In this document: piece after piece, positions 36,410 through 45,680 of the stretch | How positions within the stretch are numbered: position 1 is the stretch's first letter | Layout of the letters: the number at the start of each line of letters is the position of its first letter | From: Seonamhaeicola sp. | Lineage (GTDB): Bacteria > Bacteroidota > Bacteroidia > Flavobacteriales > Flavobacteriaceae | Assembly: GCF_028281565.1 (NCBI RefSeq) | Contig: NZ_JANQJQ010000010.1 | Span: 1-64,000 of the forward strand | Direction: 5' to 3' | Length of the DNA stretch: 64,000 nt | The notes under the pieces: generated by a model | Databases searched by the model: none | Told to the model about the DNA's origin: nothing | The model's input: the letters and a program-made list of their open reading frames with translations, nothing else | Made by a program: the position numbers and the translations under genes

Positions 36410-37996
36410 TTAGTTCTTTACTAATCTGAGCGATTGCAAACCATCAGTTGTTTTTACTTGGGCAAAATATAATCCTGATATTAAATCAGAGCCATCAATT
36501 ACCGCTTGAGAACTATTGGGTTTAAAGCTTTTTACTGCTTTACCTAATAAATCAAACACTTCAATAGTTTCTATTTGTGTGTTGTTTTTGGATTTAATGG
36601 TCCAGTTATCTATTGTTGGGTTAGGGTAAGCTTTAAAGCTCACCAATTTATTATCTTCAACTCCTAAAGTGGTATTTTTGTGAAAATACAGGTTATCAAA
36701 ATAGAAAGGGCCATAGACATCCGGTCCTGCTGTTTGAAGTATAATCTGCTGAATTTCATCTCTGGCGTAACCCGGATTGCCATCAAAATCGGCAAAGGCT
36801 ATATCCATCTCATGCCATGTGTCAGGAGATAAAGATGTTACATCAAAATTCTCCTGAATATTTGTCCCATCAGAATATTGTACAATTACTATAAAAATTG
36901 TTCCAGCTGTAGTTGGAGATCCCTCAAAGTAAAAATCAATATGCATGTAATCAAAATCTGTTAAGTCAAGATATTGGGGACTAACTCCAAAGTATTGGTA
37001 TTGAAGCCCTGCACCTGAGACCGGAGAAGTTGCCTTTAAAATAGTATTGCCGGAATAATCAAGTTCGGTAACCACAGAACCTCCAAAAGTTTGATACCCA
37101 TCTGTTGGGGCAGTTGTATACATATTGCTATAAACAGATCTAACATCATTCACATCTCTTGCAGGCGGTGTTGTAGGTGCAGCTGCCGGTCCTTCTTCTT
37201 TTATTGAAACTGTGTATGTCTTTGTTGTAGTGTTGTCACTTGCCGTAACAACTACAGTAGCATCACCAGGAATGGCGGATGCCTGTGTGATTACAGTAGA
37301 AGCTCCGGCCTGGGTTGTGGTTGCTGCTGTTATTTGAGGCACAACAACAGTTCCTGTAGGTACCGTGTATGTATAGTCCTCCGTTGCTGGGCCAAAACCA
37401 TCTATGGTGGTGCCATCAACTTTTAAATCACTTAACGTAGCATCTGTAGTAGGATCGGCGGGTGCCTTCCAAAAATATAAATTATCTACATAGATTGCAT
37501 CGGTAGTACCGTTGCCTCCATCAAACTTAAACTGTATAGCGTTTGAGGTATCACCGGTTATTCCAGAAACAGCGATATCTACACTAATCCACGTGTTTGC
37601 TCCTGTATTTGTAATAGGGTGGGCTATTTCTGCTCCCGAACTAATGACAAATACATTAGGGTTAAATGAACCATTAATATAAATGTCTACATGCAAAAAT
37701 TCCATTGCTGCAATATTTTGAGTACTTCCAAACTGAACCCCCTGGTAGTTAAAATTAGGATAGCCTAAAACCAGGTTGCCTGAGCCTGTATCTAATGCAG
37801 TATTTGCTGAGCCAAAACCACTTTGTCCCCAATTAGGGTTAAAATCTGATCCTACAACATCTGTATATTCCGCACAAAATATGGAAATAACATCTCCCGC
37901 GTCTCGTGTCGGAGGCGTGGTCGGATCCGTCGTTGGTTGCGCATATCCGAAATATGCCGTAAGTAAAAACAGTAATAATGTAATTTTTTTAGTCAT
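36410..37996 (-). CDS. T9SS-secreted glucan-binding candidate (non-catalytic)
   Basis: 528 residues. Signal peptide (to about residue 19). Module 1 (about 26-177) and module 2 (about 275-440) are homologous: each begins PTTPPxRDxxDV, has an aromatic, strand-rich body and ends in (V/F)DNLYF. Between them is a cadherin-like beta-sandwich domain (about 183-268, TDATLSDLKVDGTTIDGF). A T9SS sorting domain (about 452-528) closes it. No catalytic residues are apparent. The same module ends the surface lipoprotein encoded at 52675. Context points to extracellular beta-glucan binding; this is inferred, not shown. Confidence 0.85.
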   Translation of the reverse strand: MTKKITLLLFLLTAYFGYAQPTTDPTTPPTRDAGDVISIFCAEYTDVVGSDFNPNWGQSGFGSANTALDTGSGNLVLGYPNFNYQGVQFGSTQNIAAMEFLHVDIYINGSFNPNVFVISSGAEIAHPITNTGANTWISVDIAVSGITGDTSNAIQFKFDGGNGTTDAIYVDNLYFWKAPADPTTDATLSDLKVDGTTIDGFGPATEDYTYTVPTGTVVVPQITAATTTQAGASTVITQASAIPGDATVVVTASDNTTTKTYTVSIKEEGPAAAPTTPPARDVNDVRSVYSNMYTTAPTDGYQTFGGSVVTELDYSGNTILKATSPVSGAGLQYQYFGVSPQYLDLTDFDYMHIDFYFEGSPTTAGTIFIVIVQYSDGTNIQENFDVTSLSPDTWHEMDIAFADFDGNPGYARDEIQQIILQTAGPDVYGPFYFDNLYFHKNTTLGVEDNKLVSFKAYPNPTIDNWTIKSKNNTQIETIEVFDLLGKAVKSFKPNSSQAVIDGSDLISGLYFAQVKTTDGLQSLRLVKN

Positions 37997-38567
37997 AATA
38001 ATTTAGTTTTATGTTTAAACAATGGTATTTGAAATACGGAATTGGGGCTAACGAATTTCTGGTTTTCTAAAGATAAAGGATAAGATTGCAGGAGTCTATA
38101 TGTTGTACCACTACAAAAAACATACATGTTGTCGATTTTGTGTTTTTCAAATGACCTGTATTTCGTCTTTGTATTTGTGTTTTTCATCGATTTTTTTGAG
38201 ATTTTAGATCAATTTTTTCCCTCTTTTTTTGTTTTGTTTTTAGAAGTGTAGGGGTAATGTTGTGGTAAAATAGAGCAGTGTTGTATTTGTTGAGAAAGGT
38301 GGGTTTCTTATAAGCTTAAATGTTTAGGTACATTTTGACTTAATTCAGGAAATAATTGGAAAAATACGCTTAAGATATACTTGTTTTTAAGCGTTAGAAG
38401 AGAACTTTTTAGAGAGTAAAGTATTGATGTTTAATTAATTATGATTATAGGTAGTTTCGTTTTGACTAATAACCTCTGCTTTAAGTATATTTCAGACCTT
38501 CAAGTTATGATGAAAGGCCAGAGCAGTTTATTGATTAATTATTCCATATGAAAACTCCTGGAAGCTG
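37997..38567. other. AT-rich intergenic region, probable promoter region
   Basis: No convincing gene. It separates the terminator of the main PUL operon from the 528-residue/GH81 unit and should hold the promoter of the latter. A near-perfect 10-bp direct repeat, TATATGTTGT (38097-38106) and TACATGTTGT (38123-38132), spaced 26 bases start to start, is the only candidate operator I see. I found no good minus-strand TAnnTTTG box. Confidence 0.5.
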
Positions 38568-38610
38568 AAAAAAGAAGAGGCTTAAATTCACAAACAGAAT
38601 AAAAGCCTCT
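38568..38610 (-). terminator. Terminator of the main PUL operon
   Basis: AAGCCTCT (minus strand, from 38610) and AGAGGCTT (ending at 38576) form an 8-bp stem around an AT-rich loop, followed by TCTTTTTT. It lies about 70 bases downstream of the last GH17 gene. Confidence 0.75.
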
Positions 38611-38678
38611 AATTAAAAAAAGAAAGCTAAAATAGCAGGGAAATAGAGTTAGTCAACTTGTTATTTGTTGTTGTTTTT

Positions 38679-39563
38679 TTAATATTTTAAACGTTCATTG
38701 GTATCCCATAGCCCCCAATAGGCACCTACATCACCTTCGGAGCCTACCTTCCAATTCTCATCAAAAGACGAAAAGTAGAACATAGGAATAGCTTCTTCCG
38801 TGCTCCATTTTTGCGAGCCGATAAAGTATTTAATGGCGTTCTCTTCCGATGGGAATGCGCCTTTTAAAGCTGTTCCCTGGCTGGGCCATCCGGTTTCAGT
38901 TATGATCACCGGTTTTCCGTTTCCGGCCCGTTTGGCGCGGTTGTACATATCTTTCATGTAAAGTACGGCATAATCCTGATCACAACCTTCCCAGAACGGG
39001 TAACAGTTGGCAAGAATAATATCGCAGGCTTCTGTGATCTCAAACCTGTCCATAAACTCATAATAGGCATCTACATAACCCACGGGTACATAGTCTATTT
39101 TTGATTTGGCGTAATAAATGAAATCCAATAGTTCCTGTTGGGTTAAATCGCCACGGTACATCACTTCGTTTCCAACGGCTGCTATGTCTACATACCCGTC
39201 ATTGCAAAGTTTTATAAGGTTGGCTACTTCTAAATTATTGGTTTTCTTATTTTCTCCCAACCAGGCACCTACCAATGTTTTAATACCGTATTCTTTGGCT
39301 ATAACCGGAATGAGTTCGTTCCCTTCGGTGCAGGAAAATGACCGGATCCATTTGGTGTATGGCTTAACAATTTCCAAACGTCTCCTGATTTGTGCTTCAG
39401 ATAGTTGATCGCCGGGTTTCTGCCATTGGGTATAAGGGCTAAAGCATAAGCCATGCATACCGTTGTCAAGTGTTTCCTGAAGTAATTCCTTTAGCTCATC
39501 AAGTGATTTATTTTGAAAATCCATTGATGATAGCGCTAGAAACTTTTCTGATCTTCTTGACAT
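38679..39563 (-). CDS. Cytoplasmic GH17 family enzyme (copy B)
   Basis: 294 residues and no signal peptide, so cytoplasmic. GH17-type TIM barrel with acid/base Glu133 in AAVGNEVMYR and nucleophile Glu223 in IITETGWPSQG; the late barrel motif MFYFSSFDENWK is also kept. GH17 enzymes cleave or transglycosylate beta-1,3-glucans with retention. A cytoplasmic form in a glucan PUL suggests trimming or remodelling of imported laminari-oligosaccharides, perhaps to feed the phosphorylase. Last gene of the operon, 12 bases after the MFS gene. Closely related to copy A at 41043. Confidence 0.9.
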   Translation of the reverse strand: MSRRSEKFLALSSMDFQNKSLDELKELLQETLDNGMHGLCFSPYTQWQKPGDQLSEAQIRRRLEIVKPYTKWIRSFSCTEGNELIPVIAKEYGIKTLVGAWLGENKKTNNLEVANLIKLCNDGYVDIAAVGNEVMYRGDLTQQELLDFIYYAKSKIDYVPVGYVDAYYEFMDRFEITEACDIILANCYPFWEGCDQDYAVLYMKDMYNRAKRAGNGKPVIITETGWPSQGTALKGAFPSEENAIKYFIGSQKWSTEEAIPMFYFSSFDENWKVGSEGDVGAYWGLWDTNERLKY

Positions 39564-39575
39564 CTGTTTTTTTGG

Positions 39576-41003
39576 TTAAAGTTCTTTTTTTCTTTTGTCT
39601 AACTCAGCTCTAATGTCATTGGCCCGTGCTTCTGTAACATCATAATTGCGCATAATATACATGGCAAGGAGTGTCCCTATCATAGGGAAAAAACAAAAGA
39701 AAGCGTGCAGACCATCTACGGCAGATTGCTGATCTGTAGTAACCAGGTCCGGGTCAAACCCAACAACGGCAATAATAACGCCACTTAAACCACCTGCAAT
39801 GGCAAAACCAACCTTGACCATCCACCAATAAATGGCACCAAATATCCCTTCTCTGCGTAAACCGGAGTTTAATTCGTCTATATCAATGACATCGGCGGTC
39901 ATTGACATCATTATAGTAAACAGGCTACCTATGCCGAAGGAGAAAAACGGTAATGCTATAATGTACATCCATGGCTTACCGGGAACAAAAAGAAACCATA
40001 GCATGATGTATCCAACAACTGAGATTCCTTGAGACAACAAAAATGCCTTTTTCTTGCCCATTACCCTGGACATCCAGGTTACGGCTGGAATAACAATAAA
40101 TGTGGTGCCCAATGCTCCCAAACAGCCAAATAAGGCAACCCAAATTCCGGTAGCGGCCACATCACCGTTGAATAATTTATAAACAATGACAAAATAGGTA
40201 AGGGCTGCCACCGTATTGAAAGCATTAAATATTAAGAACGTGGCCGCACACAATTTTCTAAATTCCTTAATCTTGAATGCTTCCTTAAAGCTTTCAAGGA
40301 TTTTCTCTAAGCTACCTCCAATATTGGATAGCGTAAGTGGCTCATAATCTTCATCAGCTGTAGATTTACTTTTTATAAATAATGCCGGAACCATAGCGCA
40401 TATGGTGCATGGAATTGCTACCCAATATGCGAGTTCCCGAACAGCGACATCCGAAGAGGGGAATAAATCCTTATCATCCATAATAACCCAAAACCAAGGT
40501 GCAATAACCCAGGCCCATTGCCCAATCCATTGGGCCACTGCCATAATATTGGTACGCTCATGAAAATCGTCACTCATTTCATAGCCCATGGCTACATAAG
40601 GGACACTAAAAAAAGTAAGTCCGAGATAAAACACAATAGACCACAGGAAGAAATACCAAAAATTGTAATTAAGTGTATTTTCCTTAAATAGCTGCCACAT
40701 GAATATATAGGCAATGCCCATCATGATGGCGCCAATAAAAACATATTGTCTGCGCCTTCCCCATTTAGATTTAGTGTTATCCGATATAAATCCCATTATC
40801 GGATCGGTTATGGCATCGAAAATTCTTGGGAAAAAATAAACAAGAGACCACATCCAGCCATTAAACCCCAGGGATTTCACAAGAACCACCATGAAAATAC
40901 CAAGAATAGCAGGAAACATTTGGTTGGCTAACATGCCTATGCCAAAGGCTACCTTTTGTCCGGTTGATACTTTATTTCTTGTTATCGTTTTGGTTATCGA
41001 CAT
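39576..41003 (-). CDS. GPH-family sugar:cation symporter (copy B)
   Basis: 475 residues from the ATG at 41003 (the frame extends to a TTG at 41024). About 12 transmembrane helices of MFS_2/GPH type, the MelB family. Key features are the helix 2-3 loop region FDAITDPIMGFISDNTKSKWGRRR and SMTADVIDIDEL in the second half, both typical of the family. It should co-import an oligosaccharide with Na+ or H+ across the inner membrane. Paired with a GH17 gene on each side; the substrate is most likely a laminari-oligosaccharide, by context. Confidence 0.92.
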   Translation of the reverse strand: MSITKTITRNKVSTGQKVAFGIGMLANQMFPAILGIFMVVLVKSLGFNGWMWSLVYFFPRIFDAITDPIMGFISDNTKSKWGRRRQYVFIGAIMMGIAYIFMWQLFKENTLNYNFWYFFLWSIVFYLGLTFFSVPYVAMGYEMSDDFHERTNIMAVAQWIGQWAWVIAPWFWVIMDDKDLFPSSDVAVRELAYWVAIPCTICAMVPALFIKSKSTADEDYEPLTLSNIGGSLEKILESFKEAFKIKEFRKLCAATFLIFNAFNTVAALTYFVIVYKLFNGDVAATGIWVALFGCLGALGTTFIVIPAVTWMSRVMGKKKAFLLSQGISVVGYIMLWFLFVPGKPWMYIIALPFFSFGIGSLFTIMMSMTADVIDIDELNSGLRREGIFGAIYWWMVKVGFAIAGGLSGVIIAVVGFDPDLVTTDQQSAVDGLHAFFCFFPMIGTLLAMYIMRNYDVTEARANDIRAELDKRKKEL

Positions 41004-41042
41004 AGTTTTGAGAGATACTTCCAAGATTGATTTTTATTACTA

Positions 41043-41957
41043 TTAAAACTTTAAATTTTCATGCTTGTCCCATAATCCCCAATAGGCGCCAACATCTCCT
41101 TCATTTCCTGTTTTCCAGGACTCATCAAAAGATGAGAAATAGAAGATGGGTATATCATTTTCCTTGGTCCATCTAATAGTGTCAATGAAATACTTCATGG
41201 CTGCCTCTCCTGTTGCAATGGCACCGTTAAGCCCACCACCTTCACTAGGCCAGCCTGTTTCTGTAATGATAATGGGTTTTCCCTGAGCGGCATCTACCAC
41301 CGAGCCATACATAGCCTGCATGTGCCCTAAGGCATATTCTATAGGGCAGCCTTCCCAATAGGGGTATAGATTTGCCAAAACCACGTCGGTACTTTCAACT
41401 AAAATGGGGTGTCTTGAAAATTCGTAATAGGCATCTACATAACCTACCGGAATGTCTAATCCTGCTAAAGCTTCCTTAACGCGATTTATATACCCAACCA
41501 GTTCATCCAGGGTCAAATCATTTCTGTATAAAACTTCGTTGCCTACGGCTGCTACATCTACATTACCGGATTTGGCAAGTTCGATCAGACCTGCTATTTC
41601 CCTTTCATTATCTTCTTTATCATTGCCAAGCCATGCCCCAACCAAAGTTTTAAGGCCATGCTTTTTTGCCATTATTGGCACAAATTCGTTTCCTTCTATA
41701 CATGAAAACGAGCGTATAGCCTGAACATAAGGTTTTAATATGTTGACACGCTGCTCCACTTGTTCCATGCTTATTTCATCACCAGGGGATTGTCCGTCCC
41801 TGTACATACTAAAGCATATACCGTGAAAACCTTCCCGGAGGGTTTTATGCCATAATGCTTTTAATTCCTCTAATGAATACTCTGCTAAGTTTATACCCTG
41901 GGTAGCTATTTGGCTATACCCTTTTGGCTTATAATAGGATTCTTCTCTGTAAGACAT
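41043..41957 (-). CDS. Cytoplasmic GH17 family enzyme (copy A)
   Basis: 304 residues and no signal peptide. Acid/base Glu141 (AAVGNEVLYR) and nucleophile Glu233 (IITETGWPSEG). Like copy B it has the segment VGYVDAYYEF and (I/M)FYFSSFDE, so the two are paralogues. The N-terminal extension (YYKPKGYSQIATQGINLAEY) is slightly longer. Expected to act on imported beta-1,3-linked oligosaccharides in the cytoplasm, either hydrolysing them or transferring glycosyl units. It lies 39 bases upstream of MFS copy B. Confidence 0.9.
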   Translation of the reverse strand: MSYREESYYKPKGYSQIATQGINLAEYSLEELKALWHKTLREGFHGICFSMYRDGQSPGDEISMEQVEQRVNILKPYVQAIRSFSCIEGNEFVPIMAKKHGLKTLVGAWLGNDKEDNEREIAGLIELAKSGNVDVAAVGNEVLYRNDLTLDELVGYINRVKEALAGLDIPVGYVDAYYEFSRHPILVESTDVVLANLYPYWEGCPIEYALGHMQAMYGSVVDAAQGKPIIITETGWPSEGGGLNGAIATGEAAMKYFIDTIRWTKENDIPIFYFSSFDESWKTGNEGDVGAYWGLWDKHENLKF

Positions 41958-42022
41958 CTTTAATTCTCTTTTTATTTAGTTAACTGTTTCGTGATTAATA
42001 CTGCCACCGGACTCTGTTTTGT

Positions 42023-42658
42023 TTAAAACACGCCTCTGCAGTTTTTCCTTGTATATATCTTGATTCTGTCTACTTCTTTTGCTCCGGCAGGCATTTCTTC
42101 AAGTGTTAAGCCCGGATAATCTTCGGTTTCTTTCCAGTTTGCTATAGTTTCGCTAAAGAAACCTGAAGCTGATGCATCTGTTTCATAAACAATTAGGTCA
42201 TATGCCTCGCCTAAATCGCCTCCAAAACGAGTTACCACTTGCCACTCCCCATCTCTTTTATAAGACGTATTGGTATGGTCTGACTGCGGATAGTATTTAT
42301 CATCCGTAGGTCTAATAACAACCCATATATCTTTGGTGTGGGACTCAGGGTATACTCCCATGGTTAAAATCCGACAATCCACAGAATCCTGATCAATGGG
42401 AGAAACTACTTTAACCGTTTCTACAGGACCTGTTATGTTTAATTTTTTACCAATAGAAACTTGTTCAATTTGACTATTGTAGCTTACCAGATCAGATGAA
42501 TAGCTTCCATATATCATCATTAAGACACCGATGATACCAAAAGGTATTATTAGTTTGGTGTTAAGCAAGCTATTTCCGGAGCTTCCTTTTTTACTGCCGA
42601 ATACCGCGATTAGCGTTAATAAGGCTCCTATTATTAGTATTACTATTTTTGTTGACAT
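42023..42658 (-). CDS. Unknown membrane-anchored protein in the PUL
   Basis: 211 residues. Two N-terminal transmembrane helices (about residues 3-21 and 35-53) flank a short GSKKGSSGN linker, followed by a soluble beta-rich domain (about 60-211) with a conserved-looking centre (GPVETVKVVSPIDQDSVDCRI, PTDDKYYPQSDH) and two cysteines. With two helices, the soluble domain faces the same side as the N-terminus. I do not recognise the family. Placed between an MFS gene and a GH17 gene, it may be a transporter partner or sensor. Confidence 0.75.
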   Translation of the reverse strand: MSTKIVILIIGALLTLIAVFGSKKGSSGNSLLNTKLIIPFGIIGVLMMIYGSYSSDLVSYNSQIEQVSIGKKLNITGPVETVKVVSPIDQDSVDCRILTMGVYPESHTKDIWVVIRPTDDKYYPQSDHTNTSYKRDGEWQVVTRFGGDLGEAYDLIVYETDASASGFFSETIANWKETEDYPGLTLEEMPAGAKEVDRIKIYTRKNCRGVF

Positions 42659-42699
42659 TTTGATGTTTTTTTAGTTATGATATCTATTTAGCCTTGCTG

Positions 42700-44130
42700 C
42701 TATAACACACCTCTTCTTTCTTCTAATTGCGCTTTAATCTCTTTGGCTCTTTCTTCAGACAAACTGTATTTCCACATGATCCAAATAGCCAAAGCTGCTG
42801 TTACTACAGGAATGATGATATCGGCGATCCTTAATTTTGTTAAAGTATCAACAGTCTGTGTGGCTGCGTTACCGTCAAATCCTATTAACTTTAATACCAG
42901 GCCTCCTAAAACCAACGCCAATCCTTGCCCGAGTTTTACAACCCACCAGTATAATGCGCCGAAAGTCCCCTCTTTCCTTGGCATACCATTACGAAGTTCA
43001 TCTAAATCACAAACATCAGCCGTCATACTCATCATCAGAGTGAATAAACTTCCTAAACCAAACGACATTAGAGGAATTGGAATAAAGGAAAGCCAAATAT
43101 TATCAGGAGTGAAAGCCCACCACTTCATAAGGTATCCAACAATAGAAAGTGCCGTGGAAATAATGAAAGCTTTCTTTTTGCCCCATTTGGTAGACATTGC
43201 CGATACAATCGGGATCACTAAAAATGCTGAAACCAATGCACCCACAGAGCTAAACCAGGCCGGCCATGTTGCTGTGGCTTCATAGCTTCCGTTAAAAATG
43301 TAAAAAACGAAAATAAAGAAACTAAAGGATGCCACAATTTGGTAACCGTTGAACACCAAAAACGTGGCGCCGCATAATTTCATAAAAGGCCTGTTCTTTA
43401 CAGCTTCTTTTATACTACTGAATAGATCTTTTAGATTGCTAAAGATAGAGGTTAACGTTAGTTTTTTCCTGTTTCCCATATGAGAGGCATCTATACCTCT
43501 ACAAAAAATGGCGGGTAAAAGGCCCAATACCAAACAAGCTGCACCAACATAAATGGCCATGGTTCTTACACCTTCAGCCTGATTGCTAAAAATATCAGGG
43601 TCCGCAATAATGACCCAAAACCAGGGTACAATAACCCAGGCCAACAGACCTACCGTTTGCGAAAAGGCCATAAGACGGGTCCGTTCATTATAGTCGGAAG
43701 TCATTTCATATCCCAGGCCTACCAACGGCGTGGCAAACATGGTGTTCCCAATAAGGAAAACCATGGACATGATCAGGAAGTACCAGAAGTTATAATCTGA
43801 TGAATTATTTTCATTAAGTTGCCAAAGCAGTACAAATGTTATGGCACTTAAAATACCACCAACCAAAATATACGGCCTCCTTCGGCCCCATTTTGAACTG
43901 GTGTTGTCTGAGATGAATCCCATAATAGGATCGGTGATCGCATCAAAAAACCGGGGCAATCCACCTAAAAGGCCTGCTAAAAAGGGATCCATCCCAAAAG
44001 CAGTCAGTAAGAAGAACATAAAGAACCCCAGGGCTCCCGGATATAGGTTCAAAACCAAATGACCGGCACCAAAAGCGGCTTTTTGACCAATAGGGACTCT
44101 GTCCTTTGCAGCTGTTTTTACGTTTGACAT
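42700..44130 (-). CDS. GPH-family sugar:cation symporter (copy A)
   Basis: 476 residues, about 12 transmembrane helices, MFS_2/GPH type. It shares with copy B the segments FDAITDPIMGFISDNTSSKWG and SFGLGSLFTLMMSMTADV, and a conserved Asp-rich stretch (CDLDELRNG). Predicted inner-membrane importer for glucan oligosaccharides released in the periplasm. It lies directly downstream of the GH30 gene and, through the unknown 211-residue protein, upstream of cytoplasmic GH17 copy A. Confidence 0.92.
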   Translation of the reverse strand: MSNVKTAAKDRVPIGQKAAFGAGHLVLNLYPGALGFFMFFLLTAFGMDPFLAGLLGGLPRFFDAITDPIMGFISDNTSSKWGRRRPYILVGGILSAITFVLLWQLNENNSSDYNFWYFLIMSMVFLIGNTMFATPLVGLGYEMTSDYNERTRLMAFSQTVGLLAWVIVPWFWVIIADPDIFSNQAEGVRTMAIYVGAACLVLGLLPAIFCRGIDASHMGNRKKLTLTSIFSNLKDLFSSIKEAVKNRPFMKLCGATFLVFNGYQIVASFSFFIFVFYIFNGSYEATATWPAWFSSVGALVSAFLVIPIVSAMSTKWGKKKAFIISTALSIVGYLMKWWAFTPDNIWLSFIPIPLMSFGLGSLFTLMMSMTADVCDLDELRNGMPRKEGTFGALYWWVVKLGQGLALVLGGLVLKLIGFDGNAATQTVDTLTKLRIADIIIPVVTAALAIWIMWKYSLSEERAKEIKAQLEERRGVL

Positions 44131-44169
44131 AATTAATTTAATTTTTTAGTTAGTTGAGTTTGTACATTC

Positions 44170-45657
44170 TTATGGAATTACAATAGTTTGAATAGCCTGC
44201 GCATCTATTGAAAATTCTACATGCTTGTCGTTTAGCGTTAGGTTTATGGTTTTTGGGGTATTAAACTCATTAAAAAGGACCACCGCCATGGAGCCATCAG
44301 GATTCTGAGCAGCAGCAGCCAGTAATTTTTCGTCGGTGTTTTCTAATCCAATGACTTTAGCTTCCGGCCTGATGTATTTACTAAAGTGTGCCATGGTGTA
44401 ATACAGTGGGGTAAAGTACACCTCGTCTTTATCCGGATCTACAATCACAGGGGCAATACACCAGTTTTTAAACCAGTTGGGGCCTCCTTTGGTATCAAGT
44501 ACCATATTCCAGTCAACCCATCCGTCCACCCAGTTATTCAGGCAGCCAATAATATCTCTGGCGTATCTGTTCACAGGGGCATATTTGGGATGAAAGTGTT
44601 TGTCTTCTTCCGGAGCCCAATCCCAACCCCAATCTGTGGCTTCTTTTTTCCAATACCAGGCATCGTCTTGCCACACAGGAACTTCGGCGTCCACGCAAGC
44701 TTCCGACTGAATTAAAAGTTTGTCTGGTGCTTTATTATGGGCATATTGCAGTTCTTCCGGGAACACATGAAATGTGCTTGCATACCAGTGGATAGCCGTG
44801 CCATCAAAATATTTGGATGTTTCTTCATTTTTATATTGAGAATCAACCCATTCTTTTAAATGTTCCCTATTTTGATCGTAACCTAAAATTTTAAGGTCCC
44901 CTTTTCCGTCTGCTTCCAGTTTGGGTCCTAAATGATTCTGAACAAAGTTGGTCATTTCATCGGGTGTGTAGTGCATACTTTCCCAATTGTTACCATTACC
45001 CAAAGGTTCGTTTTCCACGGTAAAACCCCAGATATCAATCCCTTCTGCTTTGTAAGCATCTGCAAACTTAGAGAAAAACAAGGCCCATGTATCATAGTAT
45101 TCCGGGAGCAGTTTGCCGCCCACCCAATGGTTATTGTCTTTCATCCAGGGCGCCGCGGTCCATGGCGAACCAAAGATTTTAAAACCGTCCGTTGAAGCTG
45201 CCATAGCATCTTTTATGAATGGGATTAAATCCTCTTTATCTTCTTCAATAGTAAAATGCTCCAGGTTTTTATCGCCTTCCACGGGTGTGTAAGAGTAATT
45301 GCTTACAGAAAAATCGCAGGAGTTCATATGGGTTCTGGTTAAAGAATAGTGGGCGCCTTCTTTTGAAAAGTAAGCTTTTATTATGGTGTCTCTATTCTTT
45401 TTACTTAGTTTATTAAGTAAGTACGCTGAAGATTCTGTAAAAGCCCCTCCAAAGCCTGTTATGGTTTGAAAGGTTTGTTCCGGTGTAAGCTTAATTGTTA
45501 CTTTTTCATCAGAGTTATTAAACTCGGTAATTTTTGAAAGTTTATTACCGGCTGCTGATGTTTCAAAAACTTCAACATTAAGTTTTTTATCTTCTTTATT
45601 ACAGCTTATCATCATCAAGATTACTACCACTAATGCTATATGTTTTAATGTTTTCAT
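44170..45657 (-). CDS. GH30 lipoprotein, candidate beta-1,6-glucanase
   Basis: 495 residues. Lipobox MISC (Cys19). GH30 TIM barrel plus side beta domain: QTITGFGGAFTESSAYLL near the start, IFGSPWTAAPWMKDN, acid/base Glu217 in FTVENEPLG and nucleophile Glu319 in LLIQSEACVD. GH30 subfamilies include beta-1,6-glucanases and glucosidases. In a beta-1,3-glucan PUL it would remove beta-1,6 branches of laminarin. A periplasm-facing or surface lipoprotein. It starts 23 bases after the GH17 lipoprotein gene. Confidence 0.92.
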   Translation of the reverse strand: MKTLKHIALVVVILMMISCNKEDKKLNVEVFETSAAGNKLSKITEFNNSDEKVTIKLTPEQTFQTITGFGGAFTESSAYLLNKLSKKNRDTIIKAYFSKEGAHYSLTRTHMNSCDFSVSNYSYTPVEGDKNLEHFTIEEDKEDLIPFIKDAMAASTDGFKIFGSPWTAAPWMKDNNHWVGGKLLPEYYDTWALFFSKFADAYKAEGIDIWGFTVENEPLGNGNNWESMHYTPDEMTNFVQNHLGPKLEADGKGDLKILGYDQNREHLKEWVDSQYKNEETSKYFDGTAIHWYASTFHVFPEELQYAHNKAPDKLLIQSEACVDAEVPVWQDDAWYWKKEATDWGWDWAPEEDKHFHPKYAPVNRYARDIIGCLNNWVDGWVDWNMVLDTKGGPNWFKNWCIAPVIVDPDKDEVYFTPLYYTMAHFSKYIRPEAKVIGLENTDEKLLAAAAQNPDGSMAVVLFNEFNTPKTINLTLNDKHVEFSIDAQAIQTIVIP

Positions 45658-45680
45658 TTAGTTAGTTTTTATTGCTATTG

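Noticed and set aside
37993-38187. Possible 64-residue minus-strand gene upstream of the 528-residue protein
   Set aside because: Overlaps the start of that gene, has no recognisable features and lies in AT-rich promoter-like DNA.
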